64,000 bases of DNA from Bacteroidia bacterium (GCA_905373475.1 CAJPTC010000001.1:191544-255543); one strand, 5' to 3'; positions 45,005 to 54,274 are shown, counted from the stretch's first letter. Numbers and translations are program-made. The notes: a model not told the origin generated them from the letters alone.

Positions 45005-45415
45005 ATGACAATAGAAGAAACGCAAGCGGAGATACTCTCCGAATTTGAATACCTCGAGGACTGGCTCGATAAATACCAGCAACTTATTGATATGGGGCAA
45101 ACACTCCCCGCGGGTGACGAGCAGCTAAAACAGGATAAAAACCTAATACGAGGTTGCCAAAGTCGGGTCTGGATAGATTGTAGTAAGGAGGGGGATCTTC
45201 TCCATTTTCGGGCAGATAGCGACGCGGTTATTACAAAAGGTATCGTCTCGTTACTCCTGCGTATTTACGACGGACATACCCCAAAAGAAATTCTAGATAC
45301 CAACCTCTACGTGCTCGATAAAATTGGTCTGCATGAACACCTTTCGCCTACACGAGCTAACGGACTCGTGGCGATGGTTGAACAAATTCGCGACTACGCG
45401 CGTCGTAATTTGTAG
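45005..45415 (+). CDS. sufE: cysteine desulfuration protein SufE
   Basis: This 136-aa cytoplasmic protein accepts sulfur from the cysteine desulfurase SufS during iron-sulfur cluster assembly. The acceptor Cys51 lies in the signature RGCQSRVWI. The length and the C-terminal pattern (LSPTRANGLVAMVEQIR) are typical. The next gene, a MIP18-family protein, is also linked to Fe-S assembly; the two probably form an operon. The sufBCDS genes are not in the window. Confidence 0.93.
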   Translation: MTIEETQAEILSEFEYLEDWLDKYQQLIDMGQTLPAGDEQLKQDKNLIRGCQSRVWIDCSKEGDLLHFRADSDAVITKGIVSLLLRIYDGHTPKEILDTNLYVLDKIGLHEHLSPTRANGLVAMVEQIRDYARRNL

Positions 45416-45432
45416 GAAAGGGGGAGGTGACT

Positions 45433-45747
45433 ATGCGAGAAATATTTGACATTGAGTGCGACCTAGTGCAGGTGCTTAAAACCATTTACGATCCCGAAAT
45501 TCCGTGCAACATCTACGACCTCGGGCTTATTTATGCCGTAGAAGTTACTGATGAGCGGGAGGTGATGATTGTAATGACGCTTACAGCGCCAGGGTGTCCT
45601 GTAGCCGAAGATCTGATGAATGAGGTAAAGGATGCTGTTGCTGCGATTGATGGCGTGGAGAAGGTTTCGGTAGAACTCGTCTTTGATCCGCCGTGGACAC
45701 AGGAGCGTATGAGCGAGGAGGCAAAGCTTGAACTCGGCATGTTATAG
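45433..45747 (+). CDS. MIP18/DUF59-family Fe-S assembly factor (SufT-like)
   Basis: This 104-aa protein has the family core DPEIPCNIYDLGLIYAVEV and LTAPGCPVAEDLMNEV, with the conserved Cys of the T-x-x-G-C-P motif, and the end VFDPPWTQERMSEEAKLELG. Members assist Fe-S cluster maturation or delivery. The gene lies 17 bp after sufE, which fits that role. A GTG six bases upstream is an alternative start. Confidence 0.85.
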   Translation: MREIFDIECDLVQVLKTIYDPEIPCNIYDLGLIYAVEVTDEREVMIVMTLTAPGCPVAEDLMNEVKDAVAAIDGVEKVSVELVFDPPWTQERMSEEAKLELGML

Positions 45748-45779
45748 ACAAAAAGGTACTCACTAAACCATTTCTCATT

Positions 45780-46679
45780 GTGCTTTCTTTCTCTTGTCTG
45801 TACGATCTTGCCCTATTGGCAGGGTTGGATGAAGTGGGAGTCTCGAAAGCAGCCCCCGTCACTGACGGGCAAGAAAAATACCTCGAGTGGTTGGCACGGG
45901 GGTATCATGGCGAGATGAGCTACTTAGAGCGCAATTTTGAAAAGCGCTTCGATCCTACATCACTCGTACCTGGAGCAAAGTCTATTATATCTGCCTTATT
46001 GTCCTACAAACTGGAGGGAAAAGGAGTATGGTCGTCAGCTCCTAAGGTGTCGCGCTATGCTGTATTGCGAGACTACCATTTTATCCTGAAAGAACGCCTT
46101 TATCGCTTGCTCGAGCTTTTACGCGAGGCGTGTAATACGGTGAGTGGTCGCGCCTTTGTAGATTCTGCTCCTTTTCTCGACCGCTACTGGGCTATGCGTA
46201 GCGGACTGGGGTGGATTGGACAGCATTCGTTACTCATATCGCCTCGCTTAGGCTCGTTCGTTTTTATTGGCTCACTCGTGGTGGATATTGACATAGAAAC
46301 CACAGAACAGCCTGTACGCAATCGGTGTGGTAACTGCAACCACTGTGTAGCAGCCTGCCCTACAGGTGCTCTTTTAGGAAAAGGCTTAGTAGATGCACGG
46401 AAGTGTATCTCCTATCTAACCATTGAAAAGAAATCTGAGTTGACAGCGGAGGAAGAAGCATCGCTAAGTGGCTGGGCATACGGTTGCGATACTTGCCAAG
46501 AGGCTTGCCCGTGGAATAGGCATGCGCCTGTCACGCACTTAACCAACGAAGTACTGGTTTTTCGCGAAGTACTAAACCGTTTCGCCGAAGGGAAAACACC
46601 ATTGCCCGCCGAAAGCCCTATGACGCGTGCTAACCCCGAACGTTTGCGATTACTCCTTTCTAAAAGCTGTAAGGAATAG
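45780..46679 (+). CDS. queG: epoxyqueuosine reductase QueG
   Basis: This 299-aa cobalamin- and Fe-S-dependent enzyme does the last step of queuosine synthesis in tRNA. It shows the N-terminal GYHGEMSYLERNFEKR, the catalytic-region FVDSAPFLDRYWA and SGLGWIGQHS. Two [4Fe-4S] motifs (CGNCNHCVAACPTGAL and CDTCQEACPWN) follow. The start is a GTG (no in-frame ATG nearby gives the full N-terminus). It follows sufE and the MIP18-like gene by 32 bp, so an Fe-S-themed operon is likely. Confidence 0.92.
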   Translation: MLSFSCLYDLALLAGLDEVGVSKAAPVTDGQEKYLEWLARGYHGEMSYLERNFEKRFDPTSLVPGAKSIISALLSYKLEGKGVWSSAPKVSRYAVLRDYHFILKERLYRLLELLREACNTVSGRAFVDSAPFLDRYWAMRSGLGWIGQHSLLISPRLGSFVFIGSLVVDIDIETTEQPVRNRCGNCNHCVAACPTGALLGKGLVDARKCISYLTIEKKSELTAEEEASLSGWAYGCDTCQEACPWNRHAPVTHLTNEVLVFREVLNRFAEGKTPLPAESPMTRANPERLRLLLSKSCKE

Positions 46680-46766
46680 CACGTTACAAATTTGCCTACA
46701 TCTGATTACAACGTTTTCTGTTTTCTAACGTTTGAAAAGGAAACAGATAACAGAGAAAATAGGTAA

Positions 46767-47366
46767 ATGATGAAAAAGTACATCGTCTTCATTTTCGCCT
46801 TTGTGGCGAGCATCGCTTGGGTAAAAGCGCAGAATGCCATATCGCCTTTTATTCGGGCAGGCGTATCATTCCCATCTTTTAGCTTAGACAATCGTGCTTA
46901 TAGTGCTAATTCCATTGTGGGCTTTCATGGTGGGATAGGAGCTATTGTAGATGTTCCCGAACTCTCGTTTGAGTTTGAACCAGGCATGCAATTGGCCATG
47001 CGCGGTGCAAAGCTTAAAAGTGGGTCTACCACAGTATCGCGCTCCCTGCTCTATATTGATATCCCAATGATGATTAACTTGCCACTTACTATTGGGCAGA
47101 CGGGAATTTTTGCGGGCGTTGGGGGTATGTTTTCGTTTGCAACAGCGGGCTGGAAAAGTGTAGGCTCGGCTAAAAGTGAAAAGATGAATCTTTCCGACGA
47201 ACTAGGTAATCGTTTTGACCTCTCGGGGCGTGTACACGGAGGATTGCGAATCTACGGGCATCAGCTGTCTCTTTTTTACGAACGTGGATTTGTAAATCTT
47301 TCAACAGACAAGGCATACGCGGCTTACAATAGCGGCTGGGGAATTCTCTACGGTTATATCTTCTAG
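46767..47366 (+). CDS. outer-membrane beta-barrel protein (porin-like, PorT/OMP_b-brl type)
   Basis: This 199-aa protein has a signal peptide (YIVFIFAFVASIAWVKAQ) and alternating beta strands (ISPFIRAGVSFPSF, LSFEFEPGMQLAMRG, LLYIDIPMMINLPLTIG, GIFAGVGGMFSFA). It ends in a C-terminal aromatic (YIF) typical of outer-membrane barrels. The family is broad. Although PorT of the T9SS belongs to a related fold, nothing here shows that it is a T9SS component. Confidence 0.75.
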   Translation: MMKKYIVFIFAFVASIAWVKAQNAISPFIRAGVSFPSFSLDNRAYSANSIVGFHGGIGAIVDVPELSFEFEPGMQLAMRGAKLKSGSTTVSRSLLYIDIPMMINLPLTIGQTGIFAGVGGMFSFATAGWKSVGSAKSEKMNLSDELGNRFDLSGRVHGGLRIYGHQLSLFYERGFVNLSTDKAYAAYNSGWGILYGYIF

Positions 47367-47389
47367 ATTACGTTCTACAGCTTAAAACA

Positions 47390-47397
47390 TAATTTTG
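47390..47397 (+). promoter_or_regulatory. -7 box upstream of rnr
   Basis: TAATTTTG matches the consensus, 80 bp before the rnr ATG. The -33 element is unclear. Confidence 0.4.
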
Positions 47398-47477
47398 GAG
47401 CGCAGATGTGGTATGCCTCCTGCTGGTGGGGTGTTGCCATGTTCGCCCTCTTGTTTTTCTAATCTTAAATTTTTACG

Positions 47478-49703
47478 ATGCCACGACGGAACAGTCGCCC
47501 TGGAATATCAAAACAGGATATAATAGCTTGGGTGTTAGACTATACGATGCTTCACCCGCACGAAGAATTAAACAATAGACTTCTGTCGCATTACTTTCGG
47601 ATTAAAGATAGAGGAGTGCAGCATCTGTTGGAGGTCGTATTGGGCGAACTAACCGATCAGGGCTACCTACGACGTATTGCCTTTGGACGCTACCAGTTAG
47701 CCCAATTACCACAAGAGGGAATTGGCATCTATAGTACCTATTCGCCAGCACAGGATAAAAAAGCCTGTGTAACACTGGAAAACGGTACAATCATTACAGT
47801 AGATCGTGAGCGACATAGTATGCACGTGCTCGAGGGCGACACAGTGCGCGTAGTTTACCACAAGGGGAAGCGCGGCAATGAACTGGTTGGGCGCATCGTT
47901 GGGATTGAAAAACGTGCTCGCGAATTCTATGTAGGCACGCTTTATGTACAAGGGCGCGCAGGTTTTGTAGTTCCTACGGCACGTGTGCCCTTTAAAGCTA
48001 TAGTCGTGGGATATCCCGTAGGAGGGCGGCGTCAAGACGGTATGAAGGTGCGTGTTCGCCTTTTAGATTGGCAGGAGGATGAACGATACCCTGAGGGAGA
48101 AATAGTCGAGATTTTGGGGCAAAGCGGAACGAATGAGGTAGAGATGCATGCCATACTCTCGGAATACGATCTCCCTTATACCTACCCAGAGGCAGTTACA
48201 AAGGCTGCGGAAAAGATTAGCGATGAGATTACGGCAAAAGAAATTGCAACGCGTCGCGATTTTCGCGGCGAATGTACCTTCACGATAGACCCACTTACGG
48301 CAAAGGACTTTGACGATGCTCTGTCGTACAAACAGCTAGCCTCAGGACACTACGAAATTGGGGTGCATATTGCCGATGTAACATACTATGTGAAAGAGGG
48401 AGATGAGATTGACGCCGAAGCTCAGAGTCGGGGAACTTCGGTGTATTTGGTAGATCGCACCGTGCCCATGCTCCCTGAAAAGCTTTGCAACGACCTCTGT
48501 TCGCTACGTCCGAATGAAGACAAGCTCACCTATTCGGTACTTTTTGAGATGGATGCTCATGGTAAGGTACTGAGTAGTTGGATGGGACGCAGTGTGATCC
48601 GTTCGCAACAGCGTTTTACATACGAAGAGGTACAAGCCATTATAGAAGGAGGGGCGAGTCCATACGCTGCTGCCGTACGAACCTTGAACGATTTGGCGCA
48701 AAAAATACGGACAGAACGTTTTCGTAATGGCGCTATCGATTTTTCTACCGAGGAAGTACGTTTTCAACTCAATGAGAAGGGTGAACCTGTGGGGGTAGAG
48801 CCTGTGGCATATACCGAGTCGCATCAATTGATAGAGGAGTTTATGCTGCTTGCCAATCGCACAGTGGCAGAGTTTGTTGCCAAGGCACGTAAAGGAGAAA
48901 AGGGCTATCCGTTTGTCTACCGCGTTCATGCAAGACCCAAGGAGGAAAAACTAGATAGCTTCCTGCGTATCATAGCTAAGCTTGGAGTGCCTTACAAGGA
49001 AGCGCGCGAACAATTTGATGGCAAAGCACTTGCATCGGTGCTAGCAGCCTTTAAGGGGAAGCCCGAGGAGCATTTTGTGGGCATATTGGCAGTACGTTCA
49101 ATGGAAAAGGCAATTTATTCTACCGAGAATATAGGTCACTACGGACTAGCTTTTCCTTATTACACGCATTTTACTTCGCCTATTCGTCGTTACCCTGACA
49201 TGATGGTGCACCGAATTCTCTCCTCGGTACTTGCTGCGGAAGCGCCTGTTCGCGAAACACAGTTAGCCTCAGCCTGCCAGCTTGCCTCCAATCAAGAAAA
49301 AATGGCAGCAGACGCCGAACGCGCTTCGATAAAATACAAGCAGGTAGAATATTTGAGTCACCGCCTCGGGAAGGTCTTTTCGGGGGTAATTTCGGGCGTT
49401 ATGGATTATGGCTTCTATGTTGAGCTGTCCGACTCAAAGTGTGAGGGGTTAGTAAGTGTACGCGACCTACAGGATGATATGTATTTCTACTATGCGGACG
49501 AGTTCTGTTTACGGGGCTCGCACACAGGACGCGAATTCCGTTTAGGCGACGCAGTAGAGGTGCGTGTGGTACGTACCGATCTCGAAAAACGTCTTGTAGA
49601 TTTTGAGGTTATAGAAGAAACACATTACAGAGCAAACAGCACGCAAACGCGAAAAGGTATTAACACGACAAAAGGACAACATAAAAAAGGGCGAAGGAAG
49701 TAG
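47478..49703 (+). CDS. rnr: ribonuclease R
   Basis: This 741-aa 3'-5' exoribonuclease degrades structured RNA. It has an N-terminal winged helix (LSHYFRIKDRGVQHLLEVV) and cold-shock OB domains. The RNB catalytic domain has the metal-binding ITIDPLTAKDFDDALS-like motif (TIDPLTAKDFDDA) and FTSPIRRYPDMMVHR. An S1 domain (VFSGVISGVMDYGFYVELSD) and a basic tail (KGQHKKGRRK) follow. Full length for RNase R. Confidence 0.95.
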   Translation: MPRRNSRPGISKQDIIAWVLDYTMLHPHEELNNRLLSHYFRIKDRGVQHLLEVVLGELTDQGYLRRIAFGRYQLAQLPQEGIGIYSTYSPAQDKKACVTLENGTIITVDRERHSMHVLEGDTVRVVYHKGKRGNELVGRIVGIEKRAREFYVGTLYVQGRAGFVVPTARVPFKAIVVGYPVGGRRQDGMKVRVRLLDWQEDERYPEGEIVEILGQSGTNEVEMHAILSEYDLPYTYPEAVTKAAEKISDEITAKEIATRRDFRGECTFTIDPLTAKDFDDALSYKQLASGHYEIGVHIADVTYYVKEGDEIDAEAQSRGTSVYLVDRTVPMLPEKLCNDLCSLRPNEDKLTYSVLFEMDAHGKVLSSWMGRSVIRSQQRFTYEEVQAIIEGGASPYAAAVRTLNDLAQKIRTERFRNGAIDFSTEEVRFQLNEKGEPVGVEPVAYTESHQLIEEFMLLANRTVAEFVAKARKGEKGYPFVYRVHARPKEEKLDSFLRIIAKLGVPYKEAREQFDGKALASVLAAFKGKPEEHFVGILAVRSMEKAIYSTENIGHYGLAFPYYTHFTSPIRRYPDMMVHRILSSVLAAEAPVRETQLASACQLASNQEKMAADAERASIKYKQVEYLSHRLGKVFSGVISGVMDYGFYVELSDSKCEGLVSVRDLQDDMYFYYADEFCLRGSHTGREFRLGDAVEVRVVRTDLEKRLVDFEVIEETHYRANSTQTRKGINTTKGQHKKGRRK

Positions 49704-49738
49704 GAAACGAAAGAGAGTAAGTAAAAGAAAGACAATAA

Positions 49739-50830
49739 TCATTTTAGGACGAAAAGAGAATCTGAAAGACTGGTGTACATACGTCCTTGATGCGTAAAGG
49801 AGATTTCGCTTAGTTGTTCTACGGCAAACGACGATAAATAGGAGTTGATTTTTGGTGTAAGCATATCAAATGCTCTCTTTAGTTTCCACGACTGCGTAAA
49901 ATCATCAAGATCTATCAGTATAAGAAATAACCTATTTTCTGCTCCGAAACGCATTTCTCCTTGATTTACATATAGCCAGAGCATTAGTTCTTCGGGGGCT
50001 GCAATGGTTTTGTTTAATATTTTCTCCTTAATACCTCTTAATTCATCTAGTACATCTTTAACACCAGATTCTGCGAACTTTTCGCGTAAATAGTATTCTA
50101 ATGTTGCGCTATCCATGCGCTGCGGTATTCTAAACTCTCTTTCTTTTGCCTTTTGTTTTAACCATGCTATCTCATTACTTCCAGTACATTCTCTAAATTT
50201 TAAATCCATATAAACTTTTGGGAAATATGTCACCTTCAGATCTATTGGGCAATCATCAACAAAGAAATCTACTGACCTAATTGCGCCAACAGCCGATACC
50301 ACACGATCGTGTTTCTTAAAAATAGATTCTATAAGATAAGATGTCCAATGATTGTACCAACTATTCTTTACATAATGCCAAGCATTTTCGGCTATGTCTT
50401 CCTTTTGTTCTAAAAGCTTTTGAAATGAAGGTAATCCCTTGACATATGATTTTATTAAATAACGATCAAGCGAATTGTTATAATCACCTCCCCAATGGTA
50501 ATCTCTTACATTATAAAGATCTTCTTTGAGTTGCTCTGTATTTATATTAAGTTCGGCATATAGCTCATTTTCAACATTACGTAAAAATACATCCAAGACT
50601 AGATTCGCTTTATTCACATCTGTACTTAAGGAGTAGAATAATTCAATAGTTTGTTTCTTTATTGTTTTAGATGCAGCAACAAGCCCCATTTGTTTCATAA
50701 ACGTTACAAGCTGTTTCCTTCGTGCTATAGCACGAAGTTTTAACCACAGAATCCCTTCTACATTTCCATTGAAATACGATAGGTTCTGTTGTGCAAATGC
50801 TTTTTCGTAAGTTTCAAATGTATTTACCAT
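49739..50830 (-). CDS. putative type II restriction endonuclease partner of the adjacent methyltransferase
   Basis: I do not recognise the family of this 363-aa protein. A PD-(D/E)XK-like signature is visible: D188 in SVDFFVDD, then D197-L-K199 in PIDLKV, with a possible helix-A Glu at 168 (YLIESIF). That is the usual spacing of D-(x)n-(D/E)xK nucleases. The gene is 12 bp downstream of a D12-class methyltransferase, in the same direction, as in type II restriction-modification operons. The nuclease role is inferred from motif plus context. The end overlaps no other gene. Confidence 0.65.
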   Translation of the reverse strand: MVNTFETYEKAFAQQNLSYFNGNVEGILWLKLRAIARRKQLVTFMKQMGLVAASKTIKKQTIELFYSLSTDVNKANLVLDVFLRNVENELYAELNINTEQLKEDLYNVRDYHWGGDYNNSLDRYLIKSYVKGLPSFQKLLEQKEDIAENAWHYVKNSWYNHWTSYLIESIFKKHDRVVSAVGAIRSVDFFVDDCPIDLKVTYFPKVYMDLKFRECTGSNEIAWLKQKAKEREFRIPQRMDSATLEYYLREKFAESGVKDVLDELRGIKEKILNKTIAAPEELMLWLYVNQGEMRFGAENRLFLILIDLDDFTQSWKLKRAFDMLTPKINSYLSSFAVEQLSEISFTHQGRMYTSLSDSLFVLK

Positions 50831-50842
50831 GAAAAAAACGTT

Positions 50843-51892
50843 TTACATTTTGCATACAAGTAATACTTCACGACTGCCAGCCACACTCCCTTTTCCGCCT
50901 CGCGAATTACTGTATTGCTTGTAAATAACTTCCACGTTCCTGTATTTTCGTATCAAGGTAGTCATTGTATTAATATCAGGAAAACTGCGGTCATTATAAC
51001 TTATCAACCAGACAGGAATAGATTGAGCTAACGAGAGCAGTTTGTGAAAATTATCAATCATTGTACTTTTTTTATCAAATCCACTAAAACGTTTTGGGTC
51101 ATAACGTTTTATTGTATTTACAAAATGCTTATCCGTCCAGTACATCACATATGTCTCTAACAAATGATAAAACGACTGATAGTCTGCATGACTATCGCAA
51201 TAAGGAGGATCAAAGTATACTAAATCAATATTGTTTAGTTTGGGTAGAAGTTCAAGAATATTCTCATTATAACTTTTATTACTGCGTTTATTATCGAAAA
51301 TAGCGGAATTGTATTGAGGTAACAAGTCTTCAAAGATATCGCGCAGCGGGCGAATAAGACTCCTATTGCGACGAATTCGTTCACCATTGGCGGCATAATC
51401 TAATGCTCGCGTATGTGCAAAATGTCCCATTGTTACTTTGCGAGTGAGACAACGGCACATTAGAGCCAAAGCAAGCGACTGTTTATATTTATCTTGTAAA
51501 CAATCAACATTACTCCTAAATGCGTCTAACAGAGCAGCATCCTCGCGGGTAAAAAATAATCCCGAATAAAGTTGTTCCATTAGTGAAAAGTAATTGGGGT
51601 TACGATTAGGGGAAAAAAGCAAATCTACATCTTGCGCACTAAGTATTTCTGAAGCATTCTCAATCAAAGCATTACCAATATGTGCATTAAAACTTAGTAG
51701 GTCATTCGTGTGCGTCTCTTTTCCATGCTGTTTCAATAAATAAGCAATCGACTGTGACCCTCCAAAAGCATCTAAGGCAACCTTCGCATCACTCGGAATA
51801 TATTTATCAATCCATTCGCGGTGAATATATTTTGCCCCTAAATACTGTGGTTCAGGGAATTTATACCCCATGTAATAGTCTTGAAATAACAT
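50843..51892 (-). CDS. D12-class N6-adenine DNA methyltransferase
   Basis: This 349-aa alpha-type DNA adenine methyltransferase has the FxGxK-like N-terminal motif QYLGAKY, SAM motif I DAFGGS (D41) and catalytic DPPY (D228-Y231). It lies just upstream of a probable restriction nuclease. The frame is open upstream to 51925, but a very good promoter (-7 box 51915-51922) places the transcript start after that point. The ATG at 51890-51892 is chosen. It would protect host DNA in a type II system. Confidence 0.88.
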   Translation of the reverse strand: MLFQDYYMGYKFPEPQYLGAKYIHREWIDKYIPSDAKVALDAFGGSQSIAYLLKQHGKETHTNDLLSFNAHIGNALIENASEILSAQDVDLLFSPNRNPNYFSLMEQLYSGLFFTREDAALLDAFRSNVDCLQDKYKQSLALALMCRCLTRKVTMGHFAHTRALDYAANGERIRRNRSLIRPLRDIFEDLLPQYNSAIFDNKRSNKSYNENILELLPKLNNIDLVYFDPPYCDSHADYQSFYHLLETYVMYWTDKHFVNTIKRYDPKRFSGFDKKSTMIDNFHKLLSLAQSIPVWLISYNDRSFPDINTMTTLIRKYRNVEVIYKQYSNSRGGKGSVAGSREVLLVCKM

Positions 51893-51914
51893 CTGTCTAT
51901 CTTCTCTACAAAGA

Positions 51915-51945
51915 CAAAAATACAAAAGTACTCCCCTTATCCAAA
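51915..51945 (-). promoter_or_regulatory. restriction-modification operon promoter
   Basis: On the minus strand TTTG (51942-51945), 19 bp, then TATTTTTG (51915-51922) is an exact Bacteroidota promoter. A second, overlapping TACTTTTG lies at 51923-51930. Confidence 0.7.
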
Positions 51946-52011
51946 GTTGTCATATAGTCAGAGTACTAGAAAAGCTGAATTCAAGTCACAAATGCAACCA
52001 TCCATCACATT

Positions 52012-52382
52012 TATGTAATTACGATCCCAAATTTAGCAAAAGCATATTCCTTGGGAGTCAAATAGCCTAACGATTTCCTGGGTCTATTGTTTAGTTGCTG
52101 TTGTATTTGCTGTACATACTCCTCAGTAAGTCCTTCAAAGGAAACACCTTTGGGGAGGTATTGCCGAATGAGTCCGTTCATATTTTCGTTCGCACCGCGT
52201 TCCCAAAAATGATACGAATGCGCAAAGTAGATAGCGACCTTGAGTTGCTGGGGTTATTTCTTTATGTAAAACAAATTCTTTCCCATTATCCACAATAATA
52301 GTTTGGAGCATAGACTGTAACGACTCCAAAACTTCGATTACCCGCTTGATGAGAGAGTTGCTCCTCTCGTAAAACTTAAATT
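52012..52382 (-). pseudogene. IS30-family transposase remnant
   Basis: The minus strand reads the C-terminal third of an IS30 transposase. SMLQTIIVDNGKEFVLHKE is followed, after a frameshift near 52230, by YFAHSYHFWERGANENMN, then GLIRQYLPKGVSFEGL and NNRPRKSLGYLTPKE to the stop at 52012. The 5' two thirds are missing. Residual ends of the element are not recognisable. Confidence 0.85.
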
Positions 52383-52474
52383 GTATACCTTTGTTCTAGT
52401 GTTAAATGTCCCATCTTCTACTTTTTTGGACGGAAGCCGAAGGTATAAACATTTCTTCTACGGCGTTGCATTTA

Positions 52475-52981
52475 TTACTTGAATTTGGATAATAAAAAGC
52501 GAGTACAATCCAAGATTGCAAGCTTAGTGATTTGGAAGAAATAATCACTAAAATCCTTTTGCCCATTATCAATATTAAGAATTCGCAAAATATCATCTAC
52601 CGATTGCTGTAATGACCTTTTGTTTACATCAATACCTTTCTTAGTTGCTAAAAAAGGAGGAAGGCTTTCAGAGAAAGAACCTTCAAGAAGGACAGGGATG
52701 AATTTTTCATTCTCTGTGTATTTAATATGCTCTCTCATTCTACTGACTTCATACTTCAGACCACTACCCGATTTATCGGCTTTTACTTTGTAAGTAGGAG
52801 TCGCAAATATCAAGCATACATCGCATTCTTGAATACTTTTTCTCATAAATTCCCTTTGATCTTTTCCACAAGGAAGTTCAGGATAAAAGATGAGCTCAAT
52901 TCCATTTACCTGCTTTAATCCCTCAACAATAGGGGTCACTTTCTTCTCGTCTTCCGATGCATAGGATATAAAAATCTTCAT
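52475..52981 (-). CDS. stand-alone TIR-domain protein
   Basis: In this 168-aa protein, residues 1-~130 form a TIR-like domain: MKIFISYASEDEKK, the beta-D segment DVCLIFATPTYK, and GLKYEVSRM with a candidate catalytic Glu78. Bacterial TIR domains often cleave NAD in antiphage defence. No partner (for example ThsA, Argonaute or cyclase) is intact nearby, although a restriction-modification pair, an IS30 relic and a decayed regulator adjoin it. It has lower GC than its neighbours by eye. Whether it is active or part of a lost system is unknown. Confidence 0.75.
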   Translation of the reverse strand: MKIFISYASEDEKKVTPIVEGLKQVNGIELIFYPELPCGKDQREFMRKSIQECDVCLIFATPTYKVKADKSGSGLKYEVSRMREHIKYTENEKFIPVLLEGSFSESLPPFLATKKGIDVNKRSLQQSVDDILRILNIDNGQKDFSDYFFQITKLAILDCTRFLLSKFK

Positions 52982-52987
52982 ATTTTA

Positions 52988-53545
52988 ATGGAATTTGGTT
53001 GTCTATTAATATATTCAATTTCTGTAGTTTTTTTAATAACGTATTGGGGGAAATACTCTTCCAAAAAGCTTCCCCTGCATAGGACAGATATTACGAAGAA
53101 ATTGCAGGAGCTTTGTCTAGCTGGAGTGCTTATTGCAGAAGGGCATGGGAGAGGCTGTGTCTATCGTCTAAAGACATTAAGGTTGCAAGTTCAGGAGGCA
53201 AAGGTTGCAACCTCGGAGGGGGAAAGGTTGCAAGTTCAGGAGGCAAAGGTTGCAACCTCGGAAGGGGAAAGGTTGCAACCTCAGGAGGTAAGGGTTGCAA
53301 CCTCGGAGCAAGCTATTCCCCATAAGCTAAGTGCTCAACAGCGAGAGCAGCTGATCTTAGCTTATTGTTCTGATGTTTGGAGGACAGTCCAAGATATAAC
53401 GAGCTACTTAAGGCGCAAGAAAGATTACCTGCGGAATAAAGTTCTCCCCCAACTCACAGAGTCTGGCAAGCTGGAGATGCGTTTCCCAGACACGCCTAAT
53501 CACCCCAATCAGCAATATCGAACTAAGCAATCGAGGAAGGAGTGA
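52988..53545 (+). pseudogene. C-terminal fragment of an AlbA_2/RecG-like ATP-binding regulator
   Basis: From about residue 28 the reading frame matches the C-terminal part of AlbA_2-type 'ATP-dependent DNA helicase RecG-like' regulators. It reads LPLHRTDITKKLQELC, GVLIAEGHGRGCVYRL and, at the end, RRKKDYLRNKVLPQL, then RFPDTPNHPNQQYR. The ATP-binding and AlbA_2 parts are missing, so this is a truncated relic. In its middle are three 15-residue tandem repeats (LQVQEAKVATSEGER). It faces away from the TIR gene. Confidence 0.7.
53181..53311 (+). repeat. 45-bp tandem repeat (2.9 copies) within the fragment
   Basis: Units at 53181-53225, 53226-53270 and 53271-53311 each hold two related ~22-bp halves beginning ggttgcaa. 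They keep the frame (45 is divisible by 3). Confidence 0.85.
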
Positions 53546-53566
53546 TAAGAATACTTCGCTTTTTTC

Positions 53567-54274
53567 TTACCTCTTTTCGGCAACTGTAAGTAGTACAGCG
53601 CCACCGCTGAGGGGAACGGTTGCTATGGTATGTAAACCAGCCGCTTTAATTGCAACAGGAAGGGGCGATTCTCGTGCATAACGTTCCATAGATGAAGGAA
53701 GGTAGCGATACGCCTTAAATGAGCCAGAAATTAGCCCTCCAAAAAGAGGCAGCAATATTCGGAGATAGAAGCGATAGAGGAGGGCAAAAATACCGCGCTT
53801 TGGCATAGAGAACTCGAGAACAACAAGTCGTCCGTGTTCTGTAAGAACCCGTGCCACTTCGCGCATAGCCTGCGGGATATCTGCAAAATTGCGTACACCA
53901 AAGCCAATCATTACCGCCTGGAACTCCGCCTCGGGAAAGGGAAGTGCCTCTGCCGAACACTCTACAAACTGCGTGAAGGAGTCGTAATGACGCCGTGTTA
54001 GCTTTCGTTTACCACGTGCTAACATCTCTGGGGAGAGGTCGGCACAACAAAGCCTAGTGGGTTTATAACGTTTGAGCAAGGTTAGACTCATGTCGCCTGT
54101 CCCTGCTGCGAGGTCGAGAACGGACTGCGGACGAATAGCAACCACCTGCCGAATGGCAGCACGACGCCAACGGTAATCGAGTCCGAGGCTTAGGATATGA
54201 TTCAGTGCGTCGTACTGACGGGCGATGCCATCGAACATACTGCTGATGGCTTCATGCTGTGTGGAGGTATTCAA
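53567..54274 (-). CDS. menG: demethylmenaquinone methyltransferase
   Basis: This 235-aa UbiE/COQ5-family SAM enzyme makes menaquinone from demethylmenaquinone. It shows MFDGIARQYDALNHILSLGLD, SAM motif VLDLAAGTGDMS, the family signature IGFGVRNFAD and GRLVVLEFSMP. Full length. No terminator stands out between it and the pseudogene that converges on it. Confidence 0.93.
   Translation of the reverse strand: MNTSTQHEAISSMFDGIARQYDALNHILSLGLDYRWRRAAIRQVVAIRPQSVLDLAAGTGDMSLTLLKRYKPTRLCCADLSPEMLARGKRKLTRRHYDSFTQFVECSAEALPFPEAEFQAVMIGFGVRNFADIPQAMREVARVLTEHGRLVVLEFSMPKRGIFALLYRFYLRILLPLFGGLISGSFKAYRYLPSSMERYARESPLPVAIKAAGLHTIATVPLSGGAVLLTVAEKR

Noticed and set aside
53181..53311. Possible CRISPR array
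   Set aside because: Units are contiguous and near identical with no unique spacers; they lie in a reading frame.
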